A DNA stretch of 64,000 nt, from contig CAYXCZ010000006.1 in assembly GCA_964463695.1 (NCBI GenBank), positions 1 to 64,000 on the forward strand, given 5' to 3'. The stretch comes from JALNZU01 sp964463695. GTDB taxonomy: Bacteria > Bacteroidota > Bacteroidia > Bacteroidales > F082. Within the stretch, counting starts at the first letter, position 1, and every line of letters starts with the position of its first letter. Of the stretch, positions 1 to 8,794 are shown piece after piece. A model generated the notes under the pieces. That model saw only the letters and a program-made list of their open reading frames with translations, had not been told where the DNA came from and searched no databases. The translations under genes and the position numbers were made by a program.

Positions 1-49
1 GACCCTCTGATTAACAGTCAGATGCTCTAACCAACTGAGCTAAGGAGGA
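1..49 (-). tRNA. tRNA-Asn (GTT), 3' part cut by the window edge
   Basis: Read on the minus strand, the 5' acceptor arm, the D arm (GCTC...GAGC) and the anticodon arm with loop CTGTTAA are visible, giving anticodon GTT for asparagine. The variable region, T arm and 3' acceptor strand lie outside the window. The 5' end is set at position 49 by a seven-base acceptor strand (TCCTCCT) followed by TA and the D stem. Confidence 0.93.
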
Positions 50-147
50 GTGTTTTTCTCTATTGAGGGTGCAAAATTAAACCTTTTTTAAAAGTGTCCA
101 AATATTTTTTTAAAAAAATACATTTTTTAGTATTGTCGGAATGACAT

Positions 148-181
148 AAAAAAAACAAAGCAGGCTAATGAACCTGCTTTG
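148..181 (-). terminator. Rho-independent terminator of the small outer-membrane protein gene
   Basis: A perfect 9-bp inverted repeat (caaagcagg at 156-164, cctgctttg at 173-181) with an 8-nt loop is followed on the minus strand by a run of eight T (148-155). It lies 26 nt past the stop codon of the gene at 207-770. Confidence 0.85.
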
Positions 182-206
182 TTATGGATTTCAATAAGTT
201 AAATTC

Positions 207-770
207 TTAAAGTTTTACTGCTATTCCAAGGTTGAGGTAAGCAATACCTGTTCCAAGTTCAACCATTCCGGCAAACTTATCATTGAAATAGTAGCGTCCG
301 CCAACATAAGCACTGAAAATACCTGCACTTCCGTTAGAGGAATAACCAATTTGAGTGGTTCCAATATCCTTTACAGATACAATGTTGTAGCCCAACAAAA
401 CCCCTGCATAGGTATCGAGTTTGTCAACCAATGGATAGTGGAATGATCCGCGTGCGCCAATGATGAAGTTGGTATATTTCCATCCCCATACATCTCCGCC
501 CCAGCTTGATTCCCATTTAGCTGAAGAATAACCAACATATCCACCTACACCGATCGATCCAATGTCTAATACATCGTCTGCGACACCATATTCAAAGGAT
601 AACGAAATAGGGGGCATTTTGCTGGTGTAGCCAGATCCTGAATAAAGACCTGAAAGAAGACCAATGCCTAAATTTGCTACTTTGTCACCTTTACCAAAGG
701 TGCTCTCCTGTGCGTTCAGTATTCCGCCAAACATCACAAACATCACAATTACGCTGATAATTTTTTTCAT
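207..770 (-). CDS. Small outer-membrane beta-barrel protein, function unknown
   Basis: 187 residues. An N-terminal signal peptide (MKKIISVIVMFVMFGGILNA, cut before QES) targets the protein for export. The rest alternates Gly/Tyr/Ser-rich strands with short turns and ends in an aromatic/hydrophobic strand (YLNLGIAVKL), as expected of an 8-stranded porin-like barrel in the outer membrane. No catalytic motif is seen and the specific family is not recognised. It is monocistronic: a good promoter lies 43-73 nt upstream (813-843) and a strong terminator follows. Bacteroidota genomes carry many such small barrels, so a role should not be assumed from the fold. Confidence 0.8.
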   Translation of the reverse strand: MKKIISVIVMFVMFGGILNAQESTFGKGDKVANLGIGLLSGLYSGSGYTSKMPPISLSFEYGVADDVLDIGSIGVGGYVGYSSAKWESSWGGDVWGWKYTNFIIGARGSFHYPLVDKLDTYAGVLLGYNIVSVKDIGTTQIGYSSNGSAGIFSAYVGGRYYFNDKFAGMVELGTGIAYLNLGIAVKL

Positions 771-812
771 AAGGGTTGGATTAAATTTGATTAATAATTT
801 AAATTAATTACG

Positions 813-843
813 CAAAGGTATTACAGCCTTTAACAAAAGCAAA
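813..843 (-). promoter_or_regulatory. Bacteroidota-type sigma promoter for the gene at 207-770
   Basis: On the minus strand, TTTG (840-843) is separated by 19 nt from TACCTTTG (813-820). This is an exact match to the TTTG / TAnnTTTG consensus described for Bacteroides primary sigma factor promoters. The expected start site near 806 gives a leader of about 35 nt. Confidence 0.75.
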
Positions 844-1104
844 TAAATTGACTTAAATTTTTTATGTTATAGTATTTAATAATTAACTCACAGTTAAACA
901 GTATTTTAAGTAGTACATAGTTGAATTTGTTATATCGAAAAGTCATAAAAAAAGGATAGAAATTCAAAAGCGCATAAGTAAATTGACAATTTTGGATAAC
1001 CAAATTGCTGTGAAAAGCTACTTAATCTGCGATTTTAAGCAGCAAAAAAGCACCATGTTTTCCTTGATATAACTCTTACATGGAGGCAATTTTTCTTCTG
1101 TTTG

Positions 1105-1134
1105 TTTGATATTATGAAGTAATGCGTATTTTTA
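1105..1134 (+). promoter_or_regulatory. Likely promoter of the first secretion cassette
   Basis: TTTG at 1105-1108, an 18-nt spacer and TATTTTTA at 1127-1134, one mismatch from TAnnTTTG at the last base. The predicted leader before the ATG at 1160 is about 20 nt. Assigned by pattern only. Confidence 0.45.
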
Positions 1135-1159
1135 TCCAATCAAATTTGACCATTTAACG

Positions 1160-3922
1160 ATGAGAGTCCTGAAAACAATTATAGCATTTATCATTAATTT
1201 TCTGATATTTAATGCATTAGTTGTTGGACAACAGCTGCAGAAAAGTTCTGTGGAGGATTTTACGGTCACGATCACTTTCGCCGAACCCCCGTCAGTGATA
1301 CCTGCTGTAATAAAAACACCCCTCAAGTACAATAAAGACTTTGCACTCATTTTACAAATGGATGATGGCAACCTTGCCATTCATGATCAGGTGATGCCCT
1401 ATTTCAAAGGCCAGCAAGGCAATACAGGATTGTTTTATACTGAAGGTAATCCTCAGAATAATCAGCCTTTTAAGATGGATGCCGTTCACTATTCTTTCAA
1501 CGGACTTGGCCTTGACATTCATAATTACATAACTGGATATTTACATTGGGATAATCTGATTAATCTGTGGGCAGGCGAGTTTGGTCTTGTAAACCATGGT
1601 TTGACTGATCCACCACTATCTGACCTGGAACTGGATGTTAGGCGTAATGCCAGCTACACCAAAAGAAAAACATTGAGTGGAACCATTCCAGGTGGCTACG
1701 ATATGAACGTATATGTTATCCCTAACAACACTGTCGGACAAATTCCTTTTGCCAAACAACGTAATCTTGCAGTTTATCATGATGGTATAAACTCCATTGA
1801 AAACCCTGTGCGAGTTGAATCGTTACCTTCCATTCAAGGTGTTGAAATTTCACGAGGAAGTATCACCGCCAATTTGTTTCAACAAGTTCAAACAATTGCC
1901 AGCCAAAGCGGTCCTGACAACCATTATATTGCAACTTTTTTTTGCCATGGTTTTGGTAATGTCGATATCACTTTCGATCAGTTTAAAGCGCAGATGAACC
2001 AGATAGCAGCTGCTTACGGAAGAGATGGAACTAATAGTATATGGTCAGCTTCCTCTTCCGAGGTGTTTGAATACCTGCGTCTGAAAGAACTTATAACCGT
2101 CAATTCCAGTCTTGATGGCAATGTTTTAACCATCACACTTTCAGGACAAAATATTCCTGAAAATTTCCGGTATTATGCGGTCACTTTAACCGTTGAAGGG
2201 GCTACAAACATCGTAAATATGGTGGTACAGGAGCCCAACCAAATGTCCACCTATCTTTACAATCAAAATAAAGCTCTCTTGAACCTGAAGTGGAATGGAC
2301 GTGTTGTAGAGGATGCTTTAACACGGGCTTCCAATGCTGTAACAACTGCTGAAGGTCAAATTACTCCCGCCAATGCACTTGTTGCAATGGATTATGTGCA
2401 AATGCTGCCGGATGGTAATGATAAAGAAGTGTTGCGCGACAGACTCTGCGCTTTGAATGGCATCATTTATGAACAAGGTTTCTGCCGGGCTGTTGCATTT
2501 CTGGGCTCAGACACAACTATCTGCCTTGGCGATACAATCCGCTTCACTGCACCAGAAGCACAAACCTATCAGTGGAGCACTGGTGCAACAACTCAAAGTA
2601 TTACTCTTATTCCTCAGGAAACCATGGAATTATGGGCTAAGGCTACAACCAATGGATTTGTGGTTTCCGATACTATTTTGCTTGGTGTACTTCCTTTGCC
2701 TGACGTACAGGTGTTTCCTGCACAAGCCATCGTTGATCCCGGAACTGAAGTTGAACTGACTGCCACAGGAGCTGTTTCTTATGTTTGGTCAGAAGGCAGC
2801 TTAACGCAAACGATCATTATAAAGCCAATGATTTCTGCCTCTATCTGGGTGGATGGCACAGATGCCAATGGCTGTACCAAAAGAGCTACGTCGGAAATCG
2901 AAGTTGTCTACAACACAACAGTAGACTTTTCACATACTACAGCTTGTTTGGGTGATACAACTGTGCTTATTGCACTTATTGAAAGTAATGATTCAGTGCT
3001 TGTTAAGGAATGGGATCTCACAGGAAACGGCTTATTTGAAGATGGAACAGGCGATACCTTGAAGCTAATAATTAACCAGGAGGGAGAAAAACTTATTGGA
3101 TTGAGGGTAAAGACGTTGAGTGGGGCCATTCATCAAAAATACAACAGTGTGATAGTAGCTGATTATCCACAGGCAGCATTTCACACCGAATCATTTTGTT
3201 TTGGACAACCGACCTTGTTTACCGATATGTCGGTGCTAAACAGTGGAACAATTGATTCCTGGTATTGGTTGGTTGGCGATGGCAATGAATTTGGAGATCA
3301 GACATTTACTTATGAATACGATCAGATTGGCAGCTACGAGGTAAGTCTTGTTGTTCAATCCTCATATGGCTGTAGCGATACCGCAAATGCAGTTGTTGTG
3401 ATTAGTCAGGCACCCGTTATCGACCTTCGTTTGGACGATGGAACAATCGTGGTTGATGGTCAGGAAAACAGTATGGCAAACGGTAGTAGTCTTACCTTTA
3501 AGGTAGAAAGTTCATATGACAGCTTATTCTGGTTGGGAACAATTACCACACCCACGTTGAAAGTGATCAACGAAGGAACATTTTATGTAGATGTATATCT
3601 GAATGGATGCAGTTCCCGCAGGCATTTTACAGTAGTTGAAACCGGTAATCCCGGAACTACACTTGATGGAATTATGAACTTAATGACCCCCAACGGTGAC
3701 GGTTATAACGATGTTTGGCTTGTAAAAGACCTCTCAACTATTTCACCGGCGCGAGTGGCAGTGTATACACGGGCGGGAGCACTGGTATATCAAAACAATG
3801 ATTACCAAAACGACTGGAATGCTTATTACGAAGGTAACCCTCTGCCCGAAGGTACCTATTATTATATCATTGAGACCAATGCTGGCAACGTGTTAAAAGG
3901 ACCTTTAAGTATTGTAAGATGA
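1160..3922 (+). CDS. Secreted NodB-like/PKD protein with CHU_C (type B) T9SS sorting domain
   Basis: 920 residues. A signal peptide (about 1-23, ending before QQLQ) is followed by a region (about 45-330) that resembles the polysaccharide-deacetylase (NodB) fold: a DDG motif at 68-70, a following VNHG around 145-148 and a late tryptophan strand (SIWSAS). Then come Ig/PKD-like beta domains (PKD about 675-750) and a C-terminal gliding-motility-associated domain (about 836-920; TPNGDGYND, then LPEGTYYY). This last domain is the type B signal that directs export through T9SS to the surface. The second metal-binding His of the NodB HxxxH motif is not apparent, so activity is doubtful. The stop overlaps the start of the PorP/SprF gene, fitting the known need of type B cargo for a dedicated SprF-like partner. 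Confidence 0.82.
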   Translation: MRVLKTIIAFIINFLIFNALVVGQQLQKSSVEDFTVTITFAEPPSVIPAVIKTPLKYNKDFALILQMDDGNLAIHDQVMPYFKGQQGNTGLFYTEGNPQNNQPFKMDAVHYSFNGLGLDIHNYITGYLHWDNLINLWAGEFGLVNHGLTDPPLSDLELDVRRNASYTKRKTLSGTIPGGYDMNVYVIPNNTVGQIPFAKQRNLAVYHDGINSIENPVRVESLPSIQGVEISRGSITANLFQQVQTIASQSGPDNHYIATFFCHGFGNVDITFDQFKAQMNQIAAAYGRDGTNSIWSASSSEVFEYLRLKELITVNSSLDGNVLTITLSGQNIPENFRYYAVTLTVEGATNIVNMVVQEPNQMSTYLYNQNKALLNLKWNGRVVEDALTRASNAVTTAEGQITPANALVAMDYVQMLPDGNDKEVLRDRLCALNGIIYEQGFCRAVAFLGSDTTICLGDTIRFTAPEAQTYQWSTGATTQSITLIPQETMELWAKATTNGFVVSDTILLGVLPLPDVQVFPAQAIVDPGTEVELTATGAVSYVWSEGSLTQTIIIKPMISASIWVDGTDANGCTKRATSEIEVVYNTTVDFSHTTACLGDTTVLIALIESNDSVLVKEWDLTGNGLFEDGTGDTLKLIINQEGEKLIGLRVKTLSGAIHQKYNSVIVADYPQAAFHTESFCFGQPTLFTDMSVLNSGTIDSWYWLVGDGNEFGDQTFTYEYDQIGSYEVSLVVQSSYGCSDTANAVVVISQAPVIDLRLDDGTIVVDGQENSMANGSSLTFKVESSYDSLFWLGTITTPTLKVINEGTFYVDVYLNGCSSRRHFTVVETGNPGTTLDGIMNLMTPNGDGYNDVWLVKDLSTISPARVAVYTRAGALVYQNNDYQNDWNAYYEGNPLPEGTYYYIIETNAGNVLKGPLSIVR

Positions 3923-4992
3923 TGAATAAATTACGCCTAACCATCTTCATTTTTCTCATACTTGCAGGTCAAAGCATGATGGGACAACAATTCCCTATTT
4001 CGTCGCATTACCTCGTTAATCCGTATTCTTTAAACCCTGCATTTGCAGGCGCTTTCAACCGGTCGGAGCTTTTTATGAACTTCCGCCGCGATTGGTCAGC
4101 TATTGAAGGGAGTCCACAAACAGCACGAATCAATGGCAATTTCAGGGTGCATAACAATATGTATCTTGGTGCTGATATTTACACCGACTTTGCTGATATA
4201 TTTTATCGTCTGAGAGCCGGATTAAATTACACCTACCGCCTCGAAATTGGTAATGAACAACACCTTAGCTTTGGATTGTCGGGGCATTTTTATCAAAGTG
4301 TAATTAGGCTTGATCAGGCAAATGTGGATCTGGATGATCCGGTACTACGAAATCTTGACAGGTTGTTCAGTTCTAATTACAATGCTGCTTTTGGTCTTGT
4401 TTACAGCAACCGCGACTTTTACCTTGCCTTTGGAATGCCGGTGATGTTTCGTACCAAAAATGCCTATGAGAATGTAAGTTCAGGCAACTTTGCTTTTGAA
4501 CGCGCCTACGATGTTTATGTAACAAATAGCTTTTCTATTCATCAAAACTGGCATTTTCAGCCAGGATTACTCATCCGGAAGACCGTTAATCAGCCCCTCA
4601 TTTTTGATGTTTCAACGCTGTTTGTTTATAATAAGCACCTTTGGTTAGGAGCTCTTTACCGGAATACATCACTTTTTGGTTTTACTGCCGGTGGTCGATT
4701 GCTCGATGGAATTGTGATCAACTATACCTATGAAGTTGGGGTGGGAGGAATTCATCGTTATGCAGGTAATTCGCATGAAATTACACTGGGATTCTCAAGA
4801 AAACAAGACAATACAACAACCAGAAGGCTGAAAGCTGATGAGAAAAAGCGTGTCGACATTCGTGAGAAACCTGAGAAGGAAAAAGTCAAGAAAGAAAAAC
4901 AGAAAACAAAGGAAAACAAAATTAAGAAAAAACCGGTAAAGAAAACCGCACCTAAAAAATCCTTGCACTACGCTCCTTATGAGAAATTCTAA
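3919..4992 (+). CDS. PorP/SprF family T9SS outer-membrane protein
   Basis: 357 residues. Signal peptide (about 1-22), then the family hallmark QQFP(I)SSHYLVNPYSLNPAFAGA and FRRDW, and a series of barrel strands ending in a conserved YEVGVGGIHRYAGNSHEITLGF block. Proteins of this family sit in the outer membrane and are needed to secrete or attach type B (CHU_C) cargo; SprF acting for SprB is the known example. The start overlaps the preceding stop (ATGATGA), and the ATG at 3922 is an alternative. The last 70 residues form a Lys/Glu-rich tail (KEKQKTKENKIKKKP) beyond the barrel, which is longer than in the second copy at 10375 and would lie on the periplasmic side. Confidence 0.9.
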   Translation: MMNKLRLTIFIFLILAGQSMMGQQFPISSHYLVNPYSLNPAFAGAFNRSELFMNFRRDWSAIEGSPQTARINGNFRVHNNMYLGADIYTDFADIFYRLRAGLNYTYRLEIGNEQHLSFGLSGHFYQSVIRLDQANVDLDDPVLRNLDRLFSSNYNAAFGLVYSNRDFYLAFGMPVMFRTKNAYENVSSGNFAFERAYDVYVTNSFSIHQNWHFQPGLLIRKTVNQPLIFDVSTLFVYNKHLWLGALYRNTSLFGFTAGGRLLDGIVINYTYEVGVGGIHRYAGNSHEITLGFSRKQDNTTTRRLKADEKKRVDIREKPEKEKVKKEKQKTKENKIKKKPVKKTAPKKSLHYAPYEKF

Positions 4993-5006
4993 AAACTGAT
5001 TTGCTC

Positions 5007-8000
5007 ATGAAGAATATTCAAAATTTCCTATTTTTAGTTAGCTATATCACAGTAAATCTGTTCTTTGGCTTTAATTCGCTTATTGCCCAGGAGAAAGCAG
5101 TACCGGGTGTTCAATACGTTATAGTTAATTTTGCATCAGCACCTACAACTGCAACAGTGACCAAAACTGTACTGCGTTACAATAAAGACTTTGCTTTCAG
5201 TTTTCATACCGATGACGGTTTTGCAGATGTTTACACAGTTGGATTTCCTTTTTTTACAGGCATCAACACGTCTGGCACAAACTATCCTGGCTTGTTTTAT
5301 ACTGATGGGTGTGGAAATGATATTTCATTTAAACTGAGCAATTCCATTTTTTCCTTCAGTGGTTTCAATAACGAAGACATGCACCAGCCCGGGAATGGCT
5401 ATGGAACAGTTTCCTGGCCTCAGCTTTCTGTTATGTACCAGAATGGATGTAGTGTTAATAACCACGGATTCACCTCTGATGCATTCACTGAACCGGATTA
5501 TATGAGCTATTCCATTAGGCGAAATGAAAGCTTTATCCGAAGGCGTTTATTGGAAGCAACACCCGGAGGAGTTAAAACCAGGTTATTTGTCAATCCAAAT
5601 GGTGCTACACCTTATACGGATGTTGCCTTTACTGAAGGTTACCGATCAACTTTAAGGATGGGTGCAACAGGAATAATTCCAAATAATGGGCTGGATATAG
5701 GTACTTTAAGCAGTTGGACTCAACCTTTGGAGTTGAACCGTAATCTGGCGGAATCGGTAAACGTAAAGCAGTTAGTAGATCAATATGCAGCCGCAGCAGC
5801 TAACGGACAGCATTTCTGGATGCCCATTTTCACGCATCGTATCGTCGAAGATTATCCGCAAGCATCATTTATTTCCGACTTTAACTACATTGCTACTACC
5901 TATGGTAAAAATGGAAGTGATAAAATATGGATGGCAACAGAGGAAGAAATTATTGATTATCAAATTGTTAGACAGTTGACAACGATTAATTATGCTGTAA
6001 CTGGTACAACCTTACTCATTACTTTTTCAGGCGACATACCTACTGATTTGAGGTACTATGCATTAAGTCTGAAGGTTGATGCTGACGCACCAGTTGCCGG
6101 TATCAGTATTATTGGTGGAACAAACAATACTTATAATGGCCTAGGAGAGAACAGTGCGCTCATCAATCTTTCATGGAATGGCTCTGTGCTGGATGATTTA
6201 TTTGAACTTGCCGAGACCAATGTTGCATATGCTGAGCAAAATCCAACAGAGTATAATGGTCTTATTGCAATGGATTACGTGCTGATGCTGCCGATTGGTG
6301 CTGAAAGGGAGGCGCTGAAAGCAAGGCTGTGTGCATTGCCAGGGATTGAGTATGAACAAGGCTTTTGTTTAAGTTGTGAGGTAGATCTTGGACCTGATTT
6401 GAGTATCTGTGCCGGCAGTTGCACCCTTATACAGGCCCCTGAAGTACTAGGAAATACCTACCTGTGGAGCACAGGTGAAACAACACCTTCGATCCTTTAT
6501 TGTCCAATGAATACAGATGATGTTTATGTAACAGTAACAACTGCTGAAGGTTGTGAGGCTTCCGATACCTTAGCAGTAAACCTCTTGCCTTCACTTGTTT
6601 TCAGTCTGGGTGATGACATTGGCAGTTGTCCCGGTGACACGCTTCTGATTACTGCTCCTGATGATCCTTCTTATGCTTATGCCTGGTATTTAAATTCTAT
6701 TCAACTACCTGAAACCGGTTTTCAGATTGAAATAGCTGTTGCAGATACATCCCTGCTGAAGCTTCTCATAACCAATGCAAATGGTTGTATTTCAAGTGAT
6801 TCTATATCAATTAATGTATGGGAGCAGCCGCTGGTTCAGGTGCTACCCGACATTGCTGACCTGTGTCTTGGTCAAAGTTTGACTTTGACTGCAGAGGCTC
6901 AGTTTGCTGATAGTTTTCAATGGTGGAATGGCAGCGATCAAACCACAACACTTTTTAATCCGACGGAAACAGGGATTTTTTCCTGCTGGTTTAAAGCCAC
7001 AAATGGATTTGGCTGTACTTCAACAGATACCAGTTTTGTAACAGTGCATGCATTACCCGATTTTACGCTGTCTCTGGTTGATGGTGCAACGCCAATCTGT
7101 GCAGGTTCAGAAGCTGGGATTCAAGTGGATATTGATGCTGGAGCAGATGTTGTTTTATTGGTATGGAATGAAACAGAAACAATTCCAACTAATGGACAGA
7201 CGACTATAACACGCATTTTTTCATTTACTGAAACAACAGTTGTTACTGTAAAGGCCATCAGTTCTATTGGTTGCGAAACAGAGAAGACGATTAGTGTGAC
7301 TGTTTTACCACTGCCTTCAATAACCATCAGTCAGGCTGCACAAACCTGTGTTGGGGGATCTGTAATTTTAGAAGCTTCAGGTGGTGTATCATGTAAATGG
7401 TATTTGAATAATCAGTTGATTTCCAATAATTACACACTTGAATATACGCCTTTGGCGACATCCTTTTTTAAAGCAGTTGTCACAGGTGCAGGGCCTGGTT
7501 TTTGCAGCACCTCCGATTCGGTCCTTGTCACAGTATATCCATTACCTTCGGTTACAATTCAGGCAAGTTTTACTGAGGTTTGCAAAGGGACTTCGGTCAT
7601 ATTAACGGCCTCAGGAGCAGCAACCTATGTGTGGACAACCAATGAAAGCACTGCTCAGATAATCGTGCAACCTGATGCTACCTCAAGTTTTGGAGTTCAG
7701 GGAACAACAACTCAGGGTTGTGTCGGTTTGGCCGAGGTTAGCATTGATGTTTTGCCTGTTCCTGATGTTACCCTTACAGGTTTACTTCCAGTATATTGTC
7801 AGACTGATGCTTCAACACCGATCATTGCAACTCCTGATGGTGGATTTTTTTCTGGTATTGAAATTGTGGATCAGATGTTTGATCCTTCAGTTACCGGTCC
7901 TGGAAATCACACACTTTATTATCAGGTGACAAGCGTTGAGGGGTGCGTTGGAATAGATTCACTATCAACTGTTGTGCGGGCCTTTGATAAAACGATTGAT

Positions 8001-8498
8001 TTAGGCCCCGATACCTTAATCTGTCCTCACGAATCGGTACTTTTTGATGCCGGCGAAGGCTTTGAGACCTATTACTGGTCAACAGGACATTCCTCGAGGC
8101 AAATAGAAATACAGGGAACAACTTACCTGCCCGGGACCACCCGAACAATTACCGTAGTTGGAGTTCTGGACGGATGTACTGCTGGCGACGATGTGCTGCT
8201 TACAATCCGGAGCGATTGTTATATCGGCCTTGAAGAGAAAGTGTTTGGAAACGAAATTTCTATTGTGCCAAACCCAAACAAAGGAACTTTTGAAATCCAT
8301 AGTAAAACTAAACTTAGCCATCCCAATCTTCTGCTCAGTGATTTATCCGGTAAAACAATCTGGCAGACAACTACTGATTTTGATTCCGTTACTTCATTCG
8401 TTTACCCCATCTCTTTAACAGACATTCAGCCAGGATTTTATATCCTCACTGTTACTTTCGGTCAGAAGCAGTATGTCAACAAGGTTGTCATCGAATAG
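5007..8498 (+). CDS. Secreted NodB-like, Ig-like multidomain protein with T9SS type A sorting domain
   Basis: 1163 residues from ATG 5007; an in-frame TTG at 5001 also opens the frame, but ATG followed by MKNIQNFLFL is a better signal peptide start. The N-terminal region (about 45-350) is homologous to that of the 1160-3922 product: shared RYNKDFAF, DDG near residue 66, NNHG near 150 and the AMDYVLMLP...EYEQGFC end piece. Several Ig-like repeats of about 85 residues with Cys and WSTG motifs follow, then a type A sorting domain (about 1085-1163; VPNPNKGTFEI ... KVVIE) that is processed by PorU after T9SS export. The last 400 residues are clearly paralogous to the end of the giant protein at 11386-20270. 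It sits 14 nt after the PorP/SprF gene. Confidence 0.82.
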   Translation: MKNIQNFLFLVSYITVNLFFGFNSLIAQEKAVPGVQYVIVNFASAPTTATVTKTVLRYNKDFAFSFHTDDGFADVYTVGFPFFTGINTSGTNYPGLFYTDGCGNDISFKLSNSIFSFSGFNNEDMHQPGNGYGTVSWPQLSVMYQNGCSVNNHGFTSDAFTEPDYMSYSIRRNESFIRRRLLEATPGGVKTRLFVNPNGATPYTDVAFTEGYRSTLRMGATGIIPNNGLDIGTLSSWTQPLELNRNLAESVNVKQLVDQYAAAAANGQHFWMPIFTHRIVEDYPQASFISDFNYIATTYGKNGSDKIWMATEEEIIDYQIVRQLTTINYAVTGTTLLITFSGDIPTDLRYYALSLKVDADAPVAGISIIGGTNNTYNGLGENSALINLSWNGSVLDDLFELAETNVAYAEQNPTEYNGLIAMDYVLMLPIGAEREALKARLCALPGIEYEQGFCLSCEVDLGPDLSICAGSCTLIQAPEVLGNTYLWSTGETTPSILYCPMNTDDVYVTVTTAEGCEASDTLAVNLLPSLVFSLGDDIGSCPGDTLLITAPDDPSYAYAWYLNSIQLPETGFQIEIAVADTSLLKLLITNANGCISSDSISINVWEQPLVQVLPDIADLCLGQSLTLTAEAQFADSFQWWNGSDQTTTLFNPTETGIFSCWFKATNGFGCTSTDTSFVTVHALPDFTLSLVDGATPICAGSEAGIQVDIDAGADVVLLVWNETETIPTNGQTTITRIFSFTETTVVTVKAISSIGCETEKTISVTVLPLPSITISQAAQTCVGGSVILEASGGVSCKWYLNNQLISNNYTLEYTPLATSFFKAVVTGAGPGFCSTSDSVLVTVYPLPSVTIQASFTEVCKGTSVILTASGAATYVWTTNESTAQIIVQPDATSSFGVQGTTTQGCVGLAEVSIDVLPVPDVTLTGLLPVYCQTDASTPIIATPDGGFFSGIEIVDQMFDPSVTGPGNHTLYYQVTSVEGCVGIDSLSTVVRAFDKTIDLGPDTLICPHESVLFDAGEGFETYYWSTGHSSRQIEIQGTTYLPGTTRTITVVGVLDGCTAGDDVLLTIRSDCYIGLEEKVFGNEISIVPNPNKGTFEIHSKTKLSHPNLLLSDLSGKTIWQTTTDFDSVTSFVYPISLTDIQPGFYILTVTFGQKQYVNKVVIE

Positions 8499-8693
8499 GG
8501 GATTCTAAGCAGTTGGACCATCTTAAACATTCAATATTTTTGGCCTTTATGGAGGGCAGTTTGGCATACTGCGTAACAGAATAATTGAAATGATTCAGAG
8601 GCTGTTGTTTTGCAACTTATGAGTGCAACAGTATAACCACAGTAAATGGATGGAAGAATATAGTATTTAATCTGATTTATGTTGCTTAATTGT

Positions 8694-8701
8694 TACTTTT
8701 G
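8694..8701 (+). promoter_or_regulatory. -7 promoter element of the second secretion cassette
   Basis: TACTTTTG matches TAnnTTTG exactly. No convincing TTTG is found at the -33 distance. The expected leader before ATG 8795 is about 87 nt. It lies in a 296-nt intergenic stretch (8499-8794) that otherwise shows no gene and no terminator hairpin for the upstream gene. Confidence 0.45.
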
Positions 8702-8794
8702 TAAGTAAAAACAAGCATTTTTGTAATGCAAAATTTTGAGAATAATGAAAGAGGCATTACTTTTACGGATTAATTATCAATCGAAGGCCAAGGT

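Larger units (their letters stand above)
771..1159. other. Intergenic region between divergent genes
   Basis: 389 nt of AT-rich sequence between two divergently transcribed genes. It contains the minus-strand promoter at 813-843 and a weaker plus-strand promoter at 1105-1134. No open frame, RNA gene or conserved leader was recognised in the middle part. Confidence 0.6.
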
